DNA of 64,000 bases from Nitrospira sp. BO4 (GCA_030144965.1 JAMPUU010000020.1:1-64000), one strand, 5' to 3'. Positions 16,250 to 25,687 are shown, counted from the first letter of the stretch. Program-made: numbers and translations. Notes: generated by a model from the sequence alone, not told the origin.

Positions 16250-16477
16250 TTACACTGACTCTCTTCTAGAGAGAATATCCTTTTCCGGTGCATCGGGGCA
16301 GTAGAGGGGATGAGAAGATCTATTTCTTCGCTTCCATTCGATATAGGCCATATGTAGGACGGACATGTAGTTCTCCACTCGAATCCGCTCCAACTCATTG
16401 AGAGAGCAGTCCCGCCCTAAGGAATCGGTCACTTCCAGACTGGCCCGGATAAAATTTTCAAAGACAATGCGGTCCAT
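16250..16477 (-). CDS. small hypothetical helical protein
   Basis: A 75-residue protein, predicted all-helical (VFENFIRASLEV and LNELERIRVENYMSVLHMAYIEWKRR), with a polar tail. CAGGAAG lies nine bases before the ATG. It converges with the 54-residue gene. No family recognised. Confidence 0.5.
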   Translation of the reverse strand: MDRIVFENFIRASLEVTDSLGRDCSLNELERIRVENYMSVLHMAYIEWKRRNRSSHPLYCPDAPEKDILSRRESV

Positions 16478-16723
16478 GGGTGGTGCTTCCTGTCTCTCTG
16501 TTCTATTTCATCCCTATCAATACTCCAGCGGAAACCGAACTAGTAAATTCCCTTGCATTGAAGGCGCTTGAATTTGAATAGATTCGTTCGACATCGTGCT
16601 CGCAATCTCCATTGACAAGCCAGGCAAGGAAGCGTAGGGTGAATTTCCTAAAATCCAACCCACAACCTGCCGACGGGTCTTGGAAGGCCCACCGCCGACT
16701 CCTTGTGAGAAAGGCGGTCACTC

Positions 16724-16912
16724 ATGGCGACCTCTCCTATTCCTTGCTCCGATTTGCGCAAAGAAGTGAAAGAGTACATCCGTTCCTGCGAACGGCTCCT
16801 GTATTCTGCAATGCCCTCTGCCAACGCGCCGTTATCGGCTGATGAACGGGAAATGGTGGAATACTATCAAGAGGAGTTGAAAGCGCAGCTCCTGCGGCAA
16901 AAGACACACTGA
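16724..16912 (+). CDS. small helical protein, paralogue A
   Basis: A 62-residue helical protein: DLRKEVKEYIRSCERLLYSA, then SADEREMVEYYQEELKAQLL. GAGAAAGG lies upstream of the ATG and TTGACA lies near 16612. Its layout (arginine-rich helix with RLL, a loop, then a second E-rich helix) parallels that of the next small gene, so they are probably ancient paralogues. Confidence 0.55.
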   Translation: MATSPIPCSDLRKEVKEYIRSCERLLYSAMPSANAPLSADEREMVEYYQEELKAQLLRQKTH

Positions 16913-16954
16913 CCTGCTCCATCATTCGGTCAATGTCCAAGGAAGGGATCTGCT

Positions 16955-17119
16955 GTGGCTGATTACCGGCAGAGCATCCGAGACTATATTCTTGCCAGCA
17001 GAAGACTGTTGGAACTCGGCGAACTCACGGATGACGAATTGGAAGTCCTGCAGGACATGGACGAGCGCCTGGTAGTTCTGTTCGGCGATAAGCGAGACCA
17101 CCCAGCCACCCTCACGTGA
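16955..17119 (+). CDS. small helical protein, paralogue B
   Basis: A 54-residue protein starting with GTG: VADYRQSIRDYILASRRLLE, then ELTDDELEVLQDMDERLVVLF. GGAAGGGA lies about eight bases before the GTG. The DYRQSIRDYI--SRRLL helix parallels DLRKEVKEYI--CERLL of the gene just upstream. Function unknown; its place beside the integrase would suit an excisionase or regulator, but no such motif is visible. Confidence 0.5.
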   Translation: MADYRQSIRDYILASRRLLELGELTDDELEVLQDMDERLVVLFGDKRDHPATLT

Positions 17120-17154
17120 CCGCTTGGCACTCGCCCTGGAGGGCTCGGGTTCGT

Positions 17155-17271
17155 TCATACTGGGACGTGTGGCAAGCTGATAGCTTCCACCGCCTCCTGC
17201 AGTTCCTTGGGGGAATACACCAAAGAACCAATATAGATCCGATCCTCAACACTCTTGCCTACCGAATCCAT
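17155..17271 (-). CDS. 38-residue hypothetical microprotein
   Basis: The frame from the ATG at 17271 reads MDSVGKSVEDRIYIGSLVYS, continues with a helix, and stops at 17155-17157. It lies 24 bases downstream of the integrase stop in the same direction. There is no strong ribosome-binding site, so support is only the protein-like composition and position. Confidence 0.3.
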   Translation of the reverse strand: MDSVGKSVEDRIYIGSLVYSPKELQEAVEAISLPHVPV

Positions 17272-17295
17272 GTCATCGTCTGAGCTACGCCCTCA

Positions 17296-18873
17296 TCACG
17301 CTTTGGTGAGAGCCTTTTCTATATCGTCATATCGCAGTTTCTCTATTCCATCTCGAAGGAGCTGCAGGGGGATGAGATCCTTCTGTACGTAGACCGTATG
17401 GTGCACATCTGACTCACTATGCCCCACGAGCATCTTGACAATGTTCTCCGGCACTCCAGCCGCATGCAGCTTGGTGATTCCTCCGTGCCTGAGACTATGC
17501 ATGACGAGTGCTGAATCGGTTAATCCAAGATGGGTGATAAGGCGACTGAAATACTTCCCGACTGCATCGCCAAATCCATTGCGGCCTTTTCGAAGGGAGG
17601 GGAACAGACGAGACTCACCTGTGGCTTTCACACCTTCTATGAATTCCAGAATCCCAAGGTGAATCAGACTACTGTGAATCGGTAATCGCCTCTTACTTAT
17701 CGCTCCCGTTTTCAGATTCTGATCAGCTTCCTCGTTGGTCAGATGGAAATACCACATTCCATCTTGCTTCTGAACATCAGCACAGTAGAGTTGAGACGCC
17801 TCTTCTCGCCGACAGGCTCCAAAGAGACAGATCAACGAGATCCAATAACGCTCAGGGTGTATCTCACGTTGGGCCTTGAAGTCCTGTGATCCAAATACTG
17901 TGAGCAGTTCTTCGTCAGTAAACGGTCTACGCTTGGCCGCTGTCTTCTTGGCTTGGCGCTTGTTGGGAATCAATCCTCGGACAGGATTCACACCCTCATC
18001 GACAAATCCTTGAGCTTCAGCCCATTTGAATAGAGTGGAGAGACTGGACAGATGCTTCACACAGGTAGTCTGTGAAAGACTCCGTTCATGCAGGAGGCTC
18101 TCCTTGTACTGTCTACAGAGATCCTTCGTGATTGAACGAATGGAAATGTCTTGGCCCAGTGGCTTTAAGAACTTCTCGAACTCCGCTTGCATCTGCGAAT
18201 CAGTGCGCTTCGCCTTACTGCACTCTTTGAAATACAGCGCCACAACCTCAACAAACGTTTTCGACGCCTTCAACGTCGCCTTCAACGATGATGGGCCAAT
18301 CCTCTGAGTGACACTAGGCGCCTCGTGATACTCACCGTTCCATCGCTCTGTTTCAATTCGCGTGTACTCCAGTCGTGCTCGCAGGAGCCTCCTGCAGAGC
18401 CGCCCATATTCTGCAGACTCCCGGTCCATTGGTGGGAAGCCTGCCGCTTTGATCAGTTCGTTCGCTTCTATCTCAATCTTCCTGAAGTCGTTACCGAGCA
18501 ACGCCTCACGTGTTGTCTCGGCCATGATGTCGAGACCGTCTAGCTCGCCCTCAAGTCTTGCATCAGAGAGTGGACCGGCTGTGATACGGCATTCCTCAGC
18601 GTAGTCCAGCTCAGACGCCAACCAGCCATTTACGAGGGATTCGATCTGTTCAGGTGTCATTCGAGCACCATACTGTTTGAGTGTACGGAACAGTCGTTTT
18701 GCGTCGTACGTCCACTTTGTCGCCCGATAGGTCGCTTCGTCTGCATCAGTCGTCTTCAGGGATTTCCAAATCTCACTGCGACCATGAAAGCACGAGCGTA
18801 GCTTGAGGGGGATGGAAATGCGAGCATACCGGCATTTTCTTGCCTTAGGAATAAAGGTGTGAATTGTAGACAT
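17296..18873 (-). CDS. int: tyrosine site-specific integrase of element 1
   Basis: A 525-residue phage-type integrase. The catalytic set is visible: Arg355 in GACRREE, His459 and Arg462 in HSLRHGG, His485 in GHSESD and the nucleophile Tyr495 in HHTVYVQ. The N-terminal half contains an arm-binding and core-binding SAM-like region (residues about 215-300, with FEKFLKPLG and LSSLSTLFKWAEAQG). The ATG at 18873 was chosen because GGAGG lies six bases upstream. It is 98 bases from the att copy at 18971, the usual position for a tRNA-targeting integrase next to its attachment site. Confidence 0.9.
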   Translation of the reverse strand: MSTIHTFIPKARKCRYARISIPLKLRSCFHGRSEIWKSLKTTDADEATYRATKWTYDAKRLFRTLKQYGARMTPEQIESLVNGWLASELDYAEECRITAGPLSDARLEGELDGLDIMAETTREALLGNDFRKIEIEANELIKAAGFPPMDRESAEYGRLCRRLLRARLEYTRIETERWNGEYHEAPSVTQRIGPSSLKATLKASKTFVEVVALYFKECSKAKRTDSQMQAEFEKFLKPLGQDISIRSITKDLCRQYKESLLHERSLSQTTCVKHLSSLSTLFKWAEAQGFVDEGVNPVRGLIPNKRQAKKTAAKRRPFTDEELLTVFGSQDFKAQREIHPERYWISLICLFGACRREEASQLYCADVQKQDGMWYFHLTNEEADQNLKTGAISKRRLPIHSSLIHLGILEFIEGVKATGESRLFPSLRKGRNGFGDAVGKYFSRLITHLGLTDSALVMHSLRHGGITKLHAAGVPENIVKMLVGHSESDVHHTVYVQKDLIPLQLLRDGIEKLRYDDIEKALTKA

Positions 18874-18970
18874 GCACAACCTCCAGATCGTAGCTATTTT
18901 GGTTTCTGCTACGAGCGCTGAAGGTTTCTAGGTGAGAGAACCTTGAAGTGGCGAGAGGTTACGTAGTTTT

Positions 18971-18989
18971 CTGGTGTCCCCAACGGGAC
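18971..18989. other. att: attachment site copy between element 1 and element 2
   Basis: CTGGTGTCCCCAACGGGAC, 19 bases identical to 3742-3760 and sharing 17 bases with the tRNA-Glu 3' end at 48792-48808. It lies just beyond the integrase start and was probably the tRNA-proximal att site of element 1 before element 2 inserted between it and the tRNA. Confidence 0.85.
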
Positions 18990-19366
18990 CCGTCAGATAA
19001 GGGAGCATCTCTTGAGCATCCGCTAAGCTTTAAAATCGAGCTGCTGGTGGAGGCTGCATGATCCACTCGTTCAACCTTCCGCTTTATCGTCACCGTGGTT
19101 GCCCAATAATCGTTACGTTGCAGTACGGCACTTCCCTCGAGAAGGTCGGTGATTTCTCCGCACACGTCAAATTTGCCTCATGCGAGCCCATGCCAGGACA
19201 TGATCGCTTGAAATGAATACCAGACTGGCTGAACTCAATGTGTGCCAGAACGCGTCCTCACCCGAAACTCTGAATTCTCCATAGAGCTTAGGTTGTGAAT
19301 TAAACACGTAAATGATAATTAGGTGGTCGCTGATTCTCCTAAACCATTGCTTTGCGAGACTGTTCA
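18990..19366. other. left end of element 2, no supported gene
   Basis: About 375 bases between the att copy and the Mrr gene. The part nearest mrr is AT-rich (around 19290-19325, AATTAAACACGTAAATGATAATTAG) and probably holds its promoter. No convincing reading frame was found. Confidence 0.5.
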
Positions 19367-20269
19367 ATGGCCGTCCCGGACTTCCAAAGTTTTTTTAAAC
19401 CTCTCCTGGATCTGGCAGCGGACGGTCAGGAGCATTCCATTCAGGAAGCGAGGACTGCTATTGCCAAACAAATGGCTTTACCGGAAGCAGATTTAAATGA
19501 GCGGTTGCCTAGCGGCATACAGACCAAGTTTGAGAATCGCGTGGCATGGGCCAAGAGCTACTTCATTCAAGCGAAAATCTTTGAGGCGCCACGTCGCAGC
19601 GTTTTTAAGATAACGGATCGCGGCAGAGAGCTTCTCAGAGCAGGACATAAGCGAATCGACATAAGAATTCTCAACCAGTACCCAGAATTTCTTGAGTTCC
19701 ATAAAGGCCGAAGAGAAGAAGAAACAGAGAATGAAGTCGAAGCGGCCAAGGAGACGCCCGAAGAGACCTTGCAAAAATCCTATCAGAGCATTCGTAACGA
19801 CCTCGCCAGTCAAATCGTTCAACGCATTTCTCAGAACACCCCTAAGTTCTTTGAACGGCTTGTTGTAGACCTGATGGTAGCGATGGGATATGGCGGCTCA
19901 AGAGCAAATGCTGGACGCCCTATCGGCAGACCGGGTGACGAAGGGATTGACGGTGTTATCAATGAAGACAAGTTAGGGCTTGATCTAATTTATCTTCAAG
20001 CGAAACGCTGGGAGGGTACTGTCGGCAGACCAGATGTTCAAAAGTTTGTAGGGGCACTGCACGGCAAACGTGCGCAGAAAGGTGTCTTCATTACTACGGC
20101 TAAGTTCTCAGACGACGCTAAGAGGTATGTGGAAGCCATCGATCCGAAAGTCATTTTGATTGATGGCCGTACATTAGCGGAGTTGATGATAGATCATGGT
20201 CTGGGAACAACGACCACGGCAAATTACGAAGTGAAGCGTATCGACTCCGATTATTTTACAGAAGAATAA
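19367..20269 (+). CDS. mrr: Mrr-type restriction endonuclease (type IV)
   Basis: A 300-residue protein with the two-domain Mrr layout: an N-terminal winged-helix Mrr_N domain (residues 1-95, beginning MAVPDFQSFFKPLLDLAADG) and a C-terminal PD-(D/E)XK Mrr_cat domain (about 150-290). The catalytic set is Asp195 in DEGIDGVI, then Gln211 and Lys213 in YLQAKRW. Mrr enzymes cut methylated foreign DNA. The start at 19367 was chosen because E. coli Mrr begins in the same way; the ribosome-binding site is poor. It is the first gene after the att site, a common place for defence cargo. Confidence 0.88.
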   Translation: MAVPDFQSFFKPLLDLAADGQEHSIQEARTAIAKQMALPEADLNERLPSGIQTKFENRVAWAKSYFIQAKIFEAPRRSVFKITDRGRELLRAGHKRIDIRILNQYPEFLEFHKGRREEETENEVEAAKETPEETLQKSYQSIRNDLASQIVQRISQNTPKFFERLVVDLMVAMGYGGSRANAGRPIGRPGDEGIDGVINEDKLGLDLIYLQAKRWEGTVGRPDVQKFVGALHGKRAQKGVFITTAKFSDDAKRYVEAIDPKVILIDGRTLAELMIDHGLGTTTTANYEVKRIDSDYFTEE

Positions 20270-20304
20270 ATCGTAGGCTTAGGCAAGCCATGATTCTACG
20301 ATTG
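20270..20304 (+). terminator. hairpin after mrr
   Basis: AATCGTAG and CTACGATT form an 8-bp stem, with an inner GGCTT/AAGCC pairing, directly downstream of the mrr stop codon. It is followed by GTTCTGAT, a weak T-tract. Confidence 0.45.
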
Positions 20305-20313
20305 TTCTGATAG

Positions 20314-20619
<306 letters not shown>

Positions 20620-20980
20620 TGATCCGAAAGTTTTAGGCTGAGCAGGGTTCAGGCTACTGCTTATCATACTAACGCCAGAAACAGACTGAAGTTCGTTCTG
20701 TATTGTGTCGAAGTGGTGAACGGGCTGGGATCGTCCCCGAGCCCCCGCCTTAAAGCACCAGCGTTTCTGAGATAAATCAATACGATCACTCTTTGGAGTT
20801 GTCCGATAAGTGACAACGAGTTACAAACTGCGTGTCCTATATAGGAGAGACCCCTTTTCGTCGCGCGCTCTCTTCCCGTCGTCACCACGTCACCCAAAAG
20901 GTCTGGATCGCAGACCAGCGAATGCGGTATATCCCCGTCCACGATGAAAGGAGGCCAAAAGGCGCGCCATATGAAAGTTT
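20620..20980. other. intergenic region upstream of the WD40-GTPase-TIR gene
   Basis: About 360 bases with no supported gene. It includes the palindrome TCCTATATAGGA (20835-20846) and a strong AAAGGAGG at about 20945-20952, which is too far from the likely start of the next gene to serve it directly. A short overlapping frame beginning ATG at 20970 could be a leader peptide. Confidence 0.4.
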
Positions 20981-23900
20981 ATGCGTATCGGTCATACTCT
21001 GCACGGACCGCCCATGAGCAAGAATCACGATCAACCCATTGCGTCTCTTGAGGCCCCGACCCACACTCTTCGCGGGCACGACGATGTGGTCTTGCGCATC
21101 TCGTGGTCGCCTGACAGCCGCATGCTGGTCTCAACATCGGTCGATCGCACAATCCGATTCTGGGATTGGGAACGGGAAACACACCTGAGGACGTTGTCCG
21201 GACACAGGCACGGGGTCAACGAAGTCGCCTGGGATCCGGCTGGTCGCTGGCTCGCGTCGTGTTCTTACGATCGCAGCGTGCGGATCTGGAATCCCGAGTC
21301 AGGCGAGACGATTCGGGAGCTTCACGGACACCGGGACGATGTGTCTAGCATCAGCGTTGCGCCAGCCGGTGACCGTCTAGTCTCTGCATCAGCGGACAAG
21401 ACGTTGCGGCTGTGGCGCACGGATACGTGGGAAGAGGTCAAAGTCCTCCAAGGCCACACCGACAAAGTGTATCGCGTAAGCTGGTCTCCAAAAGGCGACC
21501 GTTTCGCCTCGTGTTCGAAGGACGGCAGGGCCATAATCTGGGATGCCGTTACGTTGCAACCGATGTGGGGGTGGCGTACCGTCGGTCGATCGCGTCCATC
21601 GTCAGTAAGCTGGTCGCCCGCTGGACGTTTTCTTTGCGTAACGAGCTTCGACGGTACGGCCTCGATCTGGATCGATCCCGAGGGCAGCGGCCCACCGGCG
21701 GTCGTTTTGACGCATCATTCGGATGTGGTCCGCAGCGCTTCCTTCTCTCCCGACGAACGGCTACTTGCCACGAGCTCCGGGGACAACACGGTGCGTCTAT
21801 GGCGGACAGACACCTGGGAGCCGGTAGGTCGCTTAGATGAGCCGACGGCGAACTACTGGCCGCAGGGGATCTCGTTTCATCCCGCGGATCCAATCCTCGC
21901 CACGTTTGGGGAGCGCGATCGGGTTATCCGCATCTGGAAGTTGAACATAGACGAAATACTTGATGTGGCGCCTAGAGATGATGACCGCGTGTACCGAAAT
22001 GCAAAGGTGGTACTCCTCGGTGATACCGGCGTAGGCAAATCCGCGCTGCACCTCGTACTCACCGGAAAGCCGTACGCAGCAACCGAGTCCACCTACGGCC
22101 GGCGTGTGTGGACGTTCGGGCTGGAAGAGCACCATGCCGGCAGGCAGGGCGAGACACGTGAGACGCTGCTCTGGGATATGGCGGGACAACCCGGCTACCG
22201 GCTGATTCACCAACTTCACCTCAATGAGGTTGCTGTCGCACTCCTGGTGTTCGATGCGCGACAAGCAGGCGGTGATCCCCTCGCGTCGGCAAGGCATTGG
22301 GAGCGTGCGCTCCGTCAGGCCCAACAGCGACAGGGTTCTCAGTCCATTCCGCTTAAACGGTTCCTCGTGTTGGGCAGAGCCGACATCCAAGGGGTTCCGC
22401 TCTCACGCGAGCGAATCGATGCTGTCATGCGCGAATGGCAACTGGACGGCTTCTTCGAGACCAGCGCTCGGGACGGCCGTGGAATCTCCGAACTGACGCA
22501 TGCAATTCGTGGGGCCATCGACTGGACCTTTCTGCCGTTGGTCAAGTCGCCTGACTACTTCGTGCGTGTAAAGGACTTCCTGCTGGCGGAAAAGAGCGGC
22601 GGGCGCCTAATCGCAACCGTGGATGATCTCTACCGTGCCTTTATAACGATCCATCCTGACAACCCCCGGCCTGATGCAAGGAGCGCATTCGAGGTGTGCA
22701 TCGCTCGACTCGAGAACCGTGATCTCGTGCGACGACTGAGCTTCGGTGGGCTCATCCTTCTACAGCCCGAACTGCTCGACATCTACGCCTCTGCGATTAT
22801 CCAGAGCGCCGAAGCTGAGGGGACGACCCCCTCGGGCTCGGTCCCAGAAGCCGACGCACTTGAGGGGCGCATCACTATGCCGGCATCAGAGCGGCTGAAG
22901 GACCCTCGACTCGAGAATCTGCTCGTGATCGCCACGATCAAGGAGCTGATTGAGTATGAGCTGGTGTTACGGGAATCGGCCGCAGACGGCGTCTACCTCG
23001 TGTTTCCGTCTCAGTTCATGAGCGAGTGGCCAGATGGCAGCAAGCTCCAGGCCCAGACCGTTTCAGTGGCGTTTGAAGGTCCCGTGCGGAATCTGTATGC
23101 CACACTCGTGGTGCGGCTCGCGCACAGCGGGGAATTTCAGATCGATCGGAAGGCCATGTGGAAGAACGCCGCAGTGTTCGCCGCGGACACGGGAGGAGAG
23201 TGTGGTCTCAGGCTGCGAGAGTTTGCTGATGGAAGTGGCGAGCTTCACATGTTCTTCCGGTTGGATCCGAACGGGCGGAAGGTCGACACGCACGCGCAAT
23301 ACCGGTTCGAAGACTTCGTGCTGAGCCATCTACAGAGACGTGCGCTCACAGGCTCGGTGAAGGTTACACGGCATTTCATATGCCCACAGTGTGGAACCGA
23401 GGTTCCCACAAAGTGGGCTGACGGCCTCCGCAAAGAGGGTAAGCAGGTGCTGCCGTGTCCGATTGACAGCGTGCCCATCCCTCTCGTAGCACCGTTCAAG
23501 CAGATCAGCGCCCAAGAGCTCAATCGAATGGAAGTCACGGCCGATGGCAAGCGGGAGGACGATGTCAGCAATATAGTCGACATGGGGAACCATGCGGTTG
23601 GGCACTATGACGTATTCTTCTGTTATAACCGGCAGGATAATGCGACAGTCAAAACGCTCTATCACCAGCTACTCGGACACAAGGTCCGCCCCTGGCTCGA
23701 CTCGGAGGACCTCAGACCGGGGGACGTCTGGCTCGACAAAATCACCGATCTGATCGGCTCCGTGAAGACCGCGGCGGTGTTCGTGGGCACCGGCCGTACC
23801 GGTCATGTGCAGGACATGGAAATCCGCGCGCTGCTGAGGATGTTTGCCAAACGTGACGTGCGAATCATTCCGGTTCTACTGCCAGGCGCCGGCGAACGGC

Positions 23901-24007
23901 CCGACTGGTCCGCCTTTCTGGACGACTTCCAATGGGTAGACTTTCAAAAGAGTGAGCCTGAGCCTTTATCACAATTACTCTATGGGATCACTGGCGTGCA
24001 TCCGTGA
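20981..24007 (+). CDS. WD40 propeller-GTPase-zinc ribbon-TIR fusion protein
   Basis: A 1008-residue multidomain protein. Residues about 25-330 form seven WD40 repeats (for example HTLRGHDDVVLRISWSPDSR and RTLSGHRHGVNEVAWDPAGR), one full propeller. Residues about 340-520 are a Ras/ROC-like GTPase: G1 GDTGVGKS, G3 DMAGQPGYR, G4-like LGRAD, G5-like TSARDGRG. About 525-780 contains a winged-helix-like region and a beta-rich region. A CPQC-G ... CP zinc ribbon lies near 800-830, and residues about 872-1000 are a TIR domain (HYDVFFCYNRQ, RPWLDSEDLRPGDVW). The layout suggests a sensor propeller, a nucleotide switch and a TIR effector, like an NLR-type immune receptor. The start is uncertain; an ATG at 21014 is an alternative. 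Confidence 0.85.
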   Translation: MRIGHTLHGPPMSKNHDQPIASLEAPTHTLRGHDDVVLRISWSPDSRMLVSTSVDRTIRFWDWERETHLRTLSGHRHGVNEVAWDPAGRWLASCSYDRSVRIWNPESGETIRELHGHRDDVSSISVAPAGDRLVSASADKTLRLWRTDTWEEVKVLQGHTDKVYRVSWSPKGDRFASCSKDGRAIIWDAVTLQPMWGWRTVGRSRPSSVSWSPAGRFLCVTSFDGTASIWIDPEGSGPPAVVLTHHSDVVRSASFSPDERLLATSSGDNTVRLWRTDTWEPVGRLDEPTANYWPQGISFHPADPILATFGERDRVIRIWKLNIDEILDVAPRDDDRVYRNAKVVLLGDTGVGKSALHLVLTGKPYAATESTYGRRVWTFGLEEHHAGRQGETRETLLWDMAGQPGYRLIHQLHLNEVAVALLVFDARQAGGDPLASARHWERALRQAQQRQGSQSIPLKRFLVLGRADIQGVPLSRERIDAVMREWQLDGFFETSARDGRGISELTHAIRGAIDWTFLPLVKSPDYFVRVKDFLLAEKSGGRLIATVDDLYRAFITIHPDNPRPDARSAFEVCIARLENRDLVRRLSFGGLILLQPELLDIYASAIIQSAEAEGTTPSGSVPEADALEGRITMPASERLKDPRLENLLVIATIKELIEYELVLRESAADGVYLVFPSQFMSEWPDGSKLQAQTVSVAFEGPVRNLYATLVVRLAHSGEFQIDRKAMWKNAAVFAADTGGECGLRLREFADGSGELHMFFRLDPNGRKVDTHAQYRFEDFVLSHLQRRALTGSVKVTRHFICPQCGTEVPTKWADGLRKEGKQVLPCPIDSVPIPLVAPFKQISAQELNRMEVTADGKREDDVSNIVDMGNHAVGHYDVFFCYNRQDNATVKTLYHQLLGHKVRPWLDSEDLRPGDVWLDKITDLIGSVKTAAVFVGTGRTGHVQDMEIRALLRMFAKRDVRIIPVLLPGAGERPDWSAFLDDFQWVDFQKSEPEPLSQLLYGITGVHP

Positions 24008-24245
24008 GTACAGTGATGGCATGTAATTTTCTGGCCGGGTAACGTCGGCGTGAAGGAATTTGAAGGGTGGCCAAGTGTGACTCTGACGAAACCGTGAACT
24101 GAACGCTTAGAACATTCCCGTTAACTGATATCTCATAATTCTTGTCACTAAAATCAAGCTTGATGGGCCTTAGGGAAGTACTAGATTCAATCGTGTACTG
24201 TCCGGTTTGGAGATTGAAGTTTGCGGATGCTTCCACGGCCTTCAC
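23988..24245 (-). CDS. possible small hypothetical protein
   Basis: An 85-codon frame starting with GTG, beta-rich in composition (YEISVNGNVLSVQFTVSSES). It overlaps the end of the TIR fusion gene by 20 bases tail to tail. AAGGG is only three bases before the start, which is poor. It may be a real small protein or the remnant of a larger one. Confidence 0.3.
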   Translation of the reverse strand: MKAVEASANFNLQTGQYTIESSTSLRPIKLDFSDKNYEISVNGNVLSVQFTVSSESHLATLQIPSRRRYPARKLHAITVLTDARQ

Positions 24246-24545
24246 AGCCCTTCAACCACCGCCTGCCTCTAGGCCGAATGCATGCGGTGGCGAAAATGTG
24301 AAGTAAACCAAAGCGTGCGCAGGCTTTCGGAATGCCCTTGTAGTCGAAAACTTGATAATTCGAGGACGAGTTCGATAGGTCCGCATGACATGTCCTGCAG
24401 GGAGCTGCTCCCGGCTGATGAGTGAGCCTTATTGCATAGTCCCGAATTCATTAACAAGAGAGGGTGTGCCATGCCAGGTAGGTCATGAAACTACAGCTCA
24501 GGTGGCCTTCCAACCTTATTGATAGGTAGAATTCAAAGAATTATC

Positions 24546-25055
24546 ATGATCTCCCAAAGCTTTTCGCCAGGATTGAAGACGGCAGAACTCTTCACCCGAC
24601 GGGTTCAATTCATCCGAGTCACTGATCTCATACGCAAGATCACGGGCCACATGAGTACCCCTGAGGATATTCTTTCTACCGCTATTTCAATCACGTTTTC
24701 TGATTCGTCGGAAGGAAGTATTCGGCTCAACTTTAAGCGAGAAGCCTGCCGATTCGGCGGATATCGGTGGTGGGCAGCATGCCCCATCTGTAATAAGTTT
24801 GTTGCTTCTCTTTACTGGGCAAAGGACCGTGTCGCGTGCCGTAAGTGCCAAGGCCTGAAGTATATGAGCCAGGTTTGCTCCAATGCTCCCAAGCTAATGC
24901 ACCACTACGCCAGACTGCGAGAACGCTTCGAATCCAAGCCTGGTCCCAAACCAGATCGCTATTGGAGATATCTAGCGAAGGAAGATCAATACGTCGACCA
25001 AGTGATGGAGAAACTCAGCAAACGCAGGAAGCGGATGGTGAGGCGGAAACCGTAG
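24546..25055 (+). CDS. zinc-ribbon hypothetical protein
   Basis: A 169-residue protein with a central four-cysteine zinc ribbon: CPICNK, then CRKCQG about 20 residues later, in the layout W-ACPICNK-VASLYW---R--CRKCQGLKY. The N-terminus contains beta-like SITFSDSSEGSIRLNF; the C-terminus is a basic helix (KLSKRRKRMVRRKP). It is reminiscent of small phage or plasmid zinc-ribbon proteins of unknown role. The frame is open to a TTG at 24519; the first ATG was chosen. It converges with the resolvase gene eight bases further on. Confidence 0.55.
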   Translation: MISQSFSPGLKTAELFTRRVQFIRVTDLIRKITGHMSTPEDILSTAISITFSDSSEGSIRLNFKREACRFGGYRWWAACPICNKFVASLYWAKDRVACRKCQGLKYMSQVCSNAPKLMHHYARLRERFESKPGPKPDRYWRYLAKEDQYVDQVMEKLSKRRKRMVRRKP

Positions 25056-25063
25056 TGAGCGAG

Positions 25064-25648
25064 CTAGGCCTTCACAATCCGTTGCACCGTGCAGTTGCCG
25101 AGGCCCAGTGTTCGAGCAATGCTCCTGATCCCATTCCCTTTCTGCCGAAGGGCCAGCACCTTGGCTTCGATCTCAGATCCCACTCGGGGTCGACCTAAGG
25201 TTTTCCCACGCGCTCTTGCTCTGTTAAGACCCGCCTTGACCCGTTCGACGATCATGCTGCGTTCAAATTCAGCGAAGACCCCTAACATTTGAAAGAGCAG
25301 TTTCCCAGCGGGAGTCGTGGTATCGATCCCTTGCTTGTGCAGATAGAGATTCGTCTGTTTGCTGTGGAGTTCGTTGAGTAACGCCACCAAATCCTGCAGG
25401 CTCCGACCCAGACGATCCACCGACCACGCCGCTACCAGATCAAATTCCCGGCGCACAATGCCTTTGTGCAGGCCGTCAAAGCCAGGTCGTCCCTCTCGAC
25501 CTTTTGACCCGCTGATCCCCTGATCGATAAACTTCTTCACTATGTTCCAGTTTTCTTTTGCGGCCACCGCTTCCAGCTCACCTAATTGGTTTTCGACGCT
25601 CTGTCCATCGGTGCTGACTCGGGCATACAAGGCGACTCGCTTTTTCAT
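25064..25648 (-). CDS. serine resolvase/invertase
   Basis: A 194-residue small serine recombinase of the Tn3 resolvase and DNA invertase class. The catalytic Ser12 lies in YARVSTDGQ; the AWSVDRLGRS motif, the GVFAEFERSMIVERVKAGL long helix, and a C-terminal helix-turn-helix (IRSIARTLGLGNCTVQRIVKA) follow. The ATG at 25648 has GGAGGG five bases upstream. A 28-bp dyad with resolvase-site spacing lies 40 bases upstream. No transposase gene is present, so it may be left from a transposon or serve multimer resolution of element 2. Confidence 0.88.
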   Translation of the reverse strand: MKKRVALYARVSTDGQSVENQLGELEAVAAKENWNIVKKFIDQGISGSKGREGRPGFDGLHKGIVRREFDLVAAWSVDRLGRSLQDLVALLNELHSKQTNLYLHKQGIDTTTPAGKLLFQMLGVFAEFERSMIVERVKAGLNRARARGKTLGRPRVGSEIEAKVLALRQKGNGIRSIARTLGLGNCTVQRIVKA

Positions 25649-25687
25649 ATTTGCCCTCCATCCATGACGATCACTATACACAGGAGG

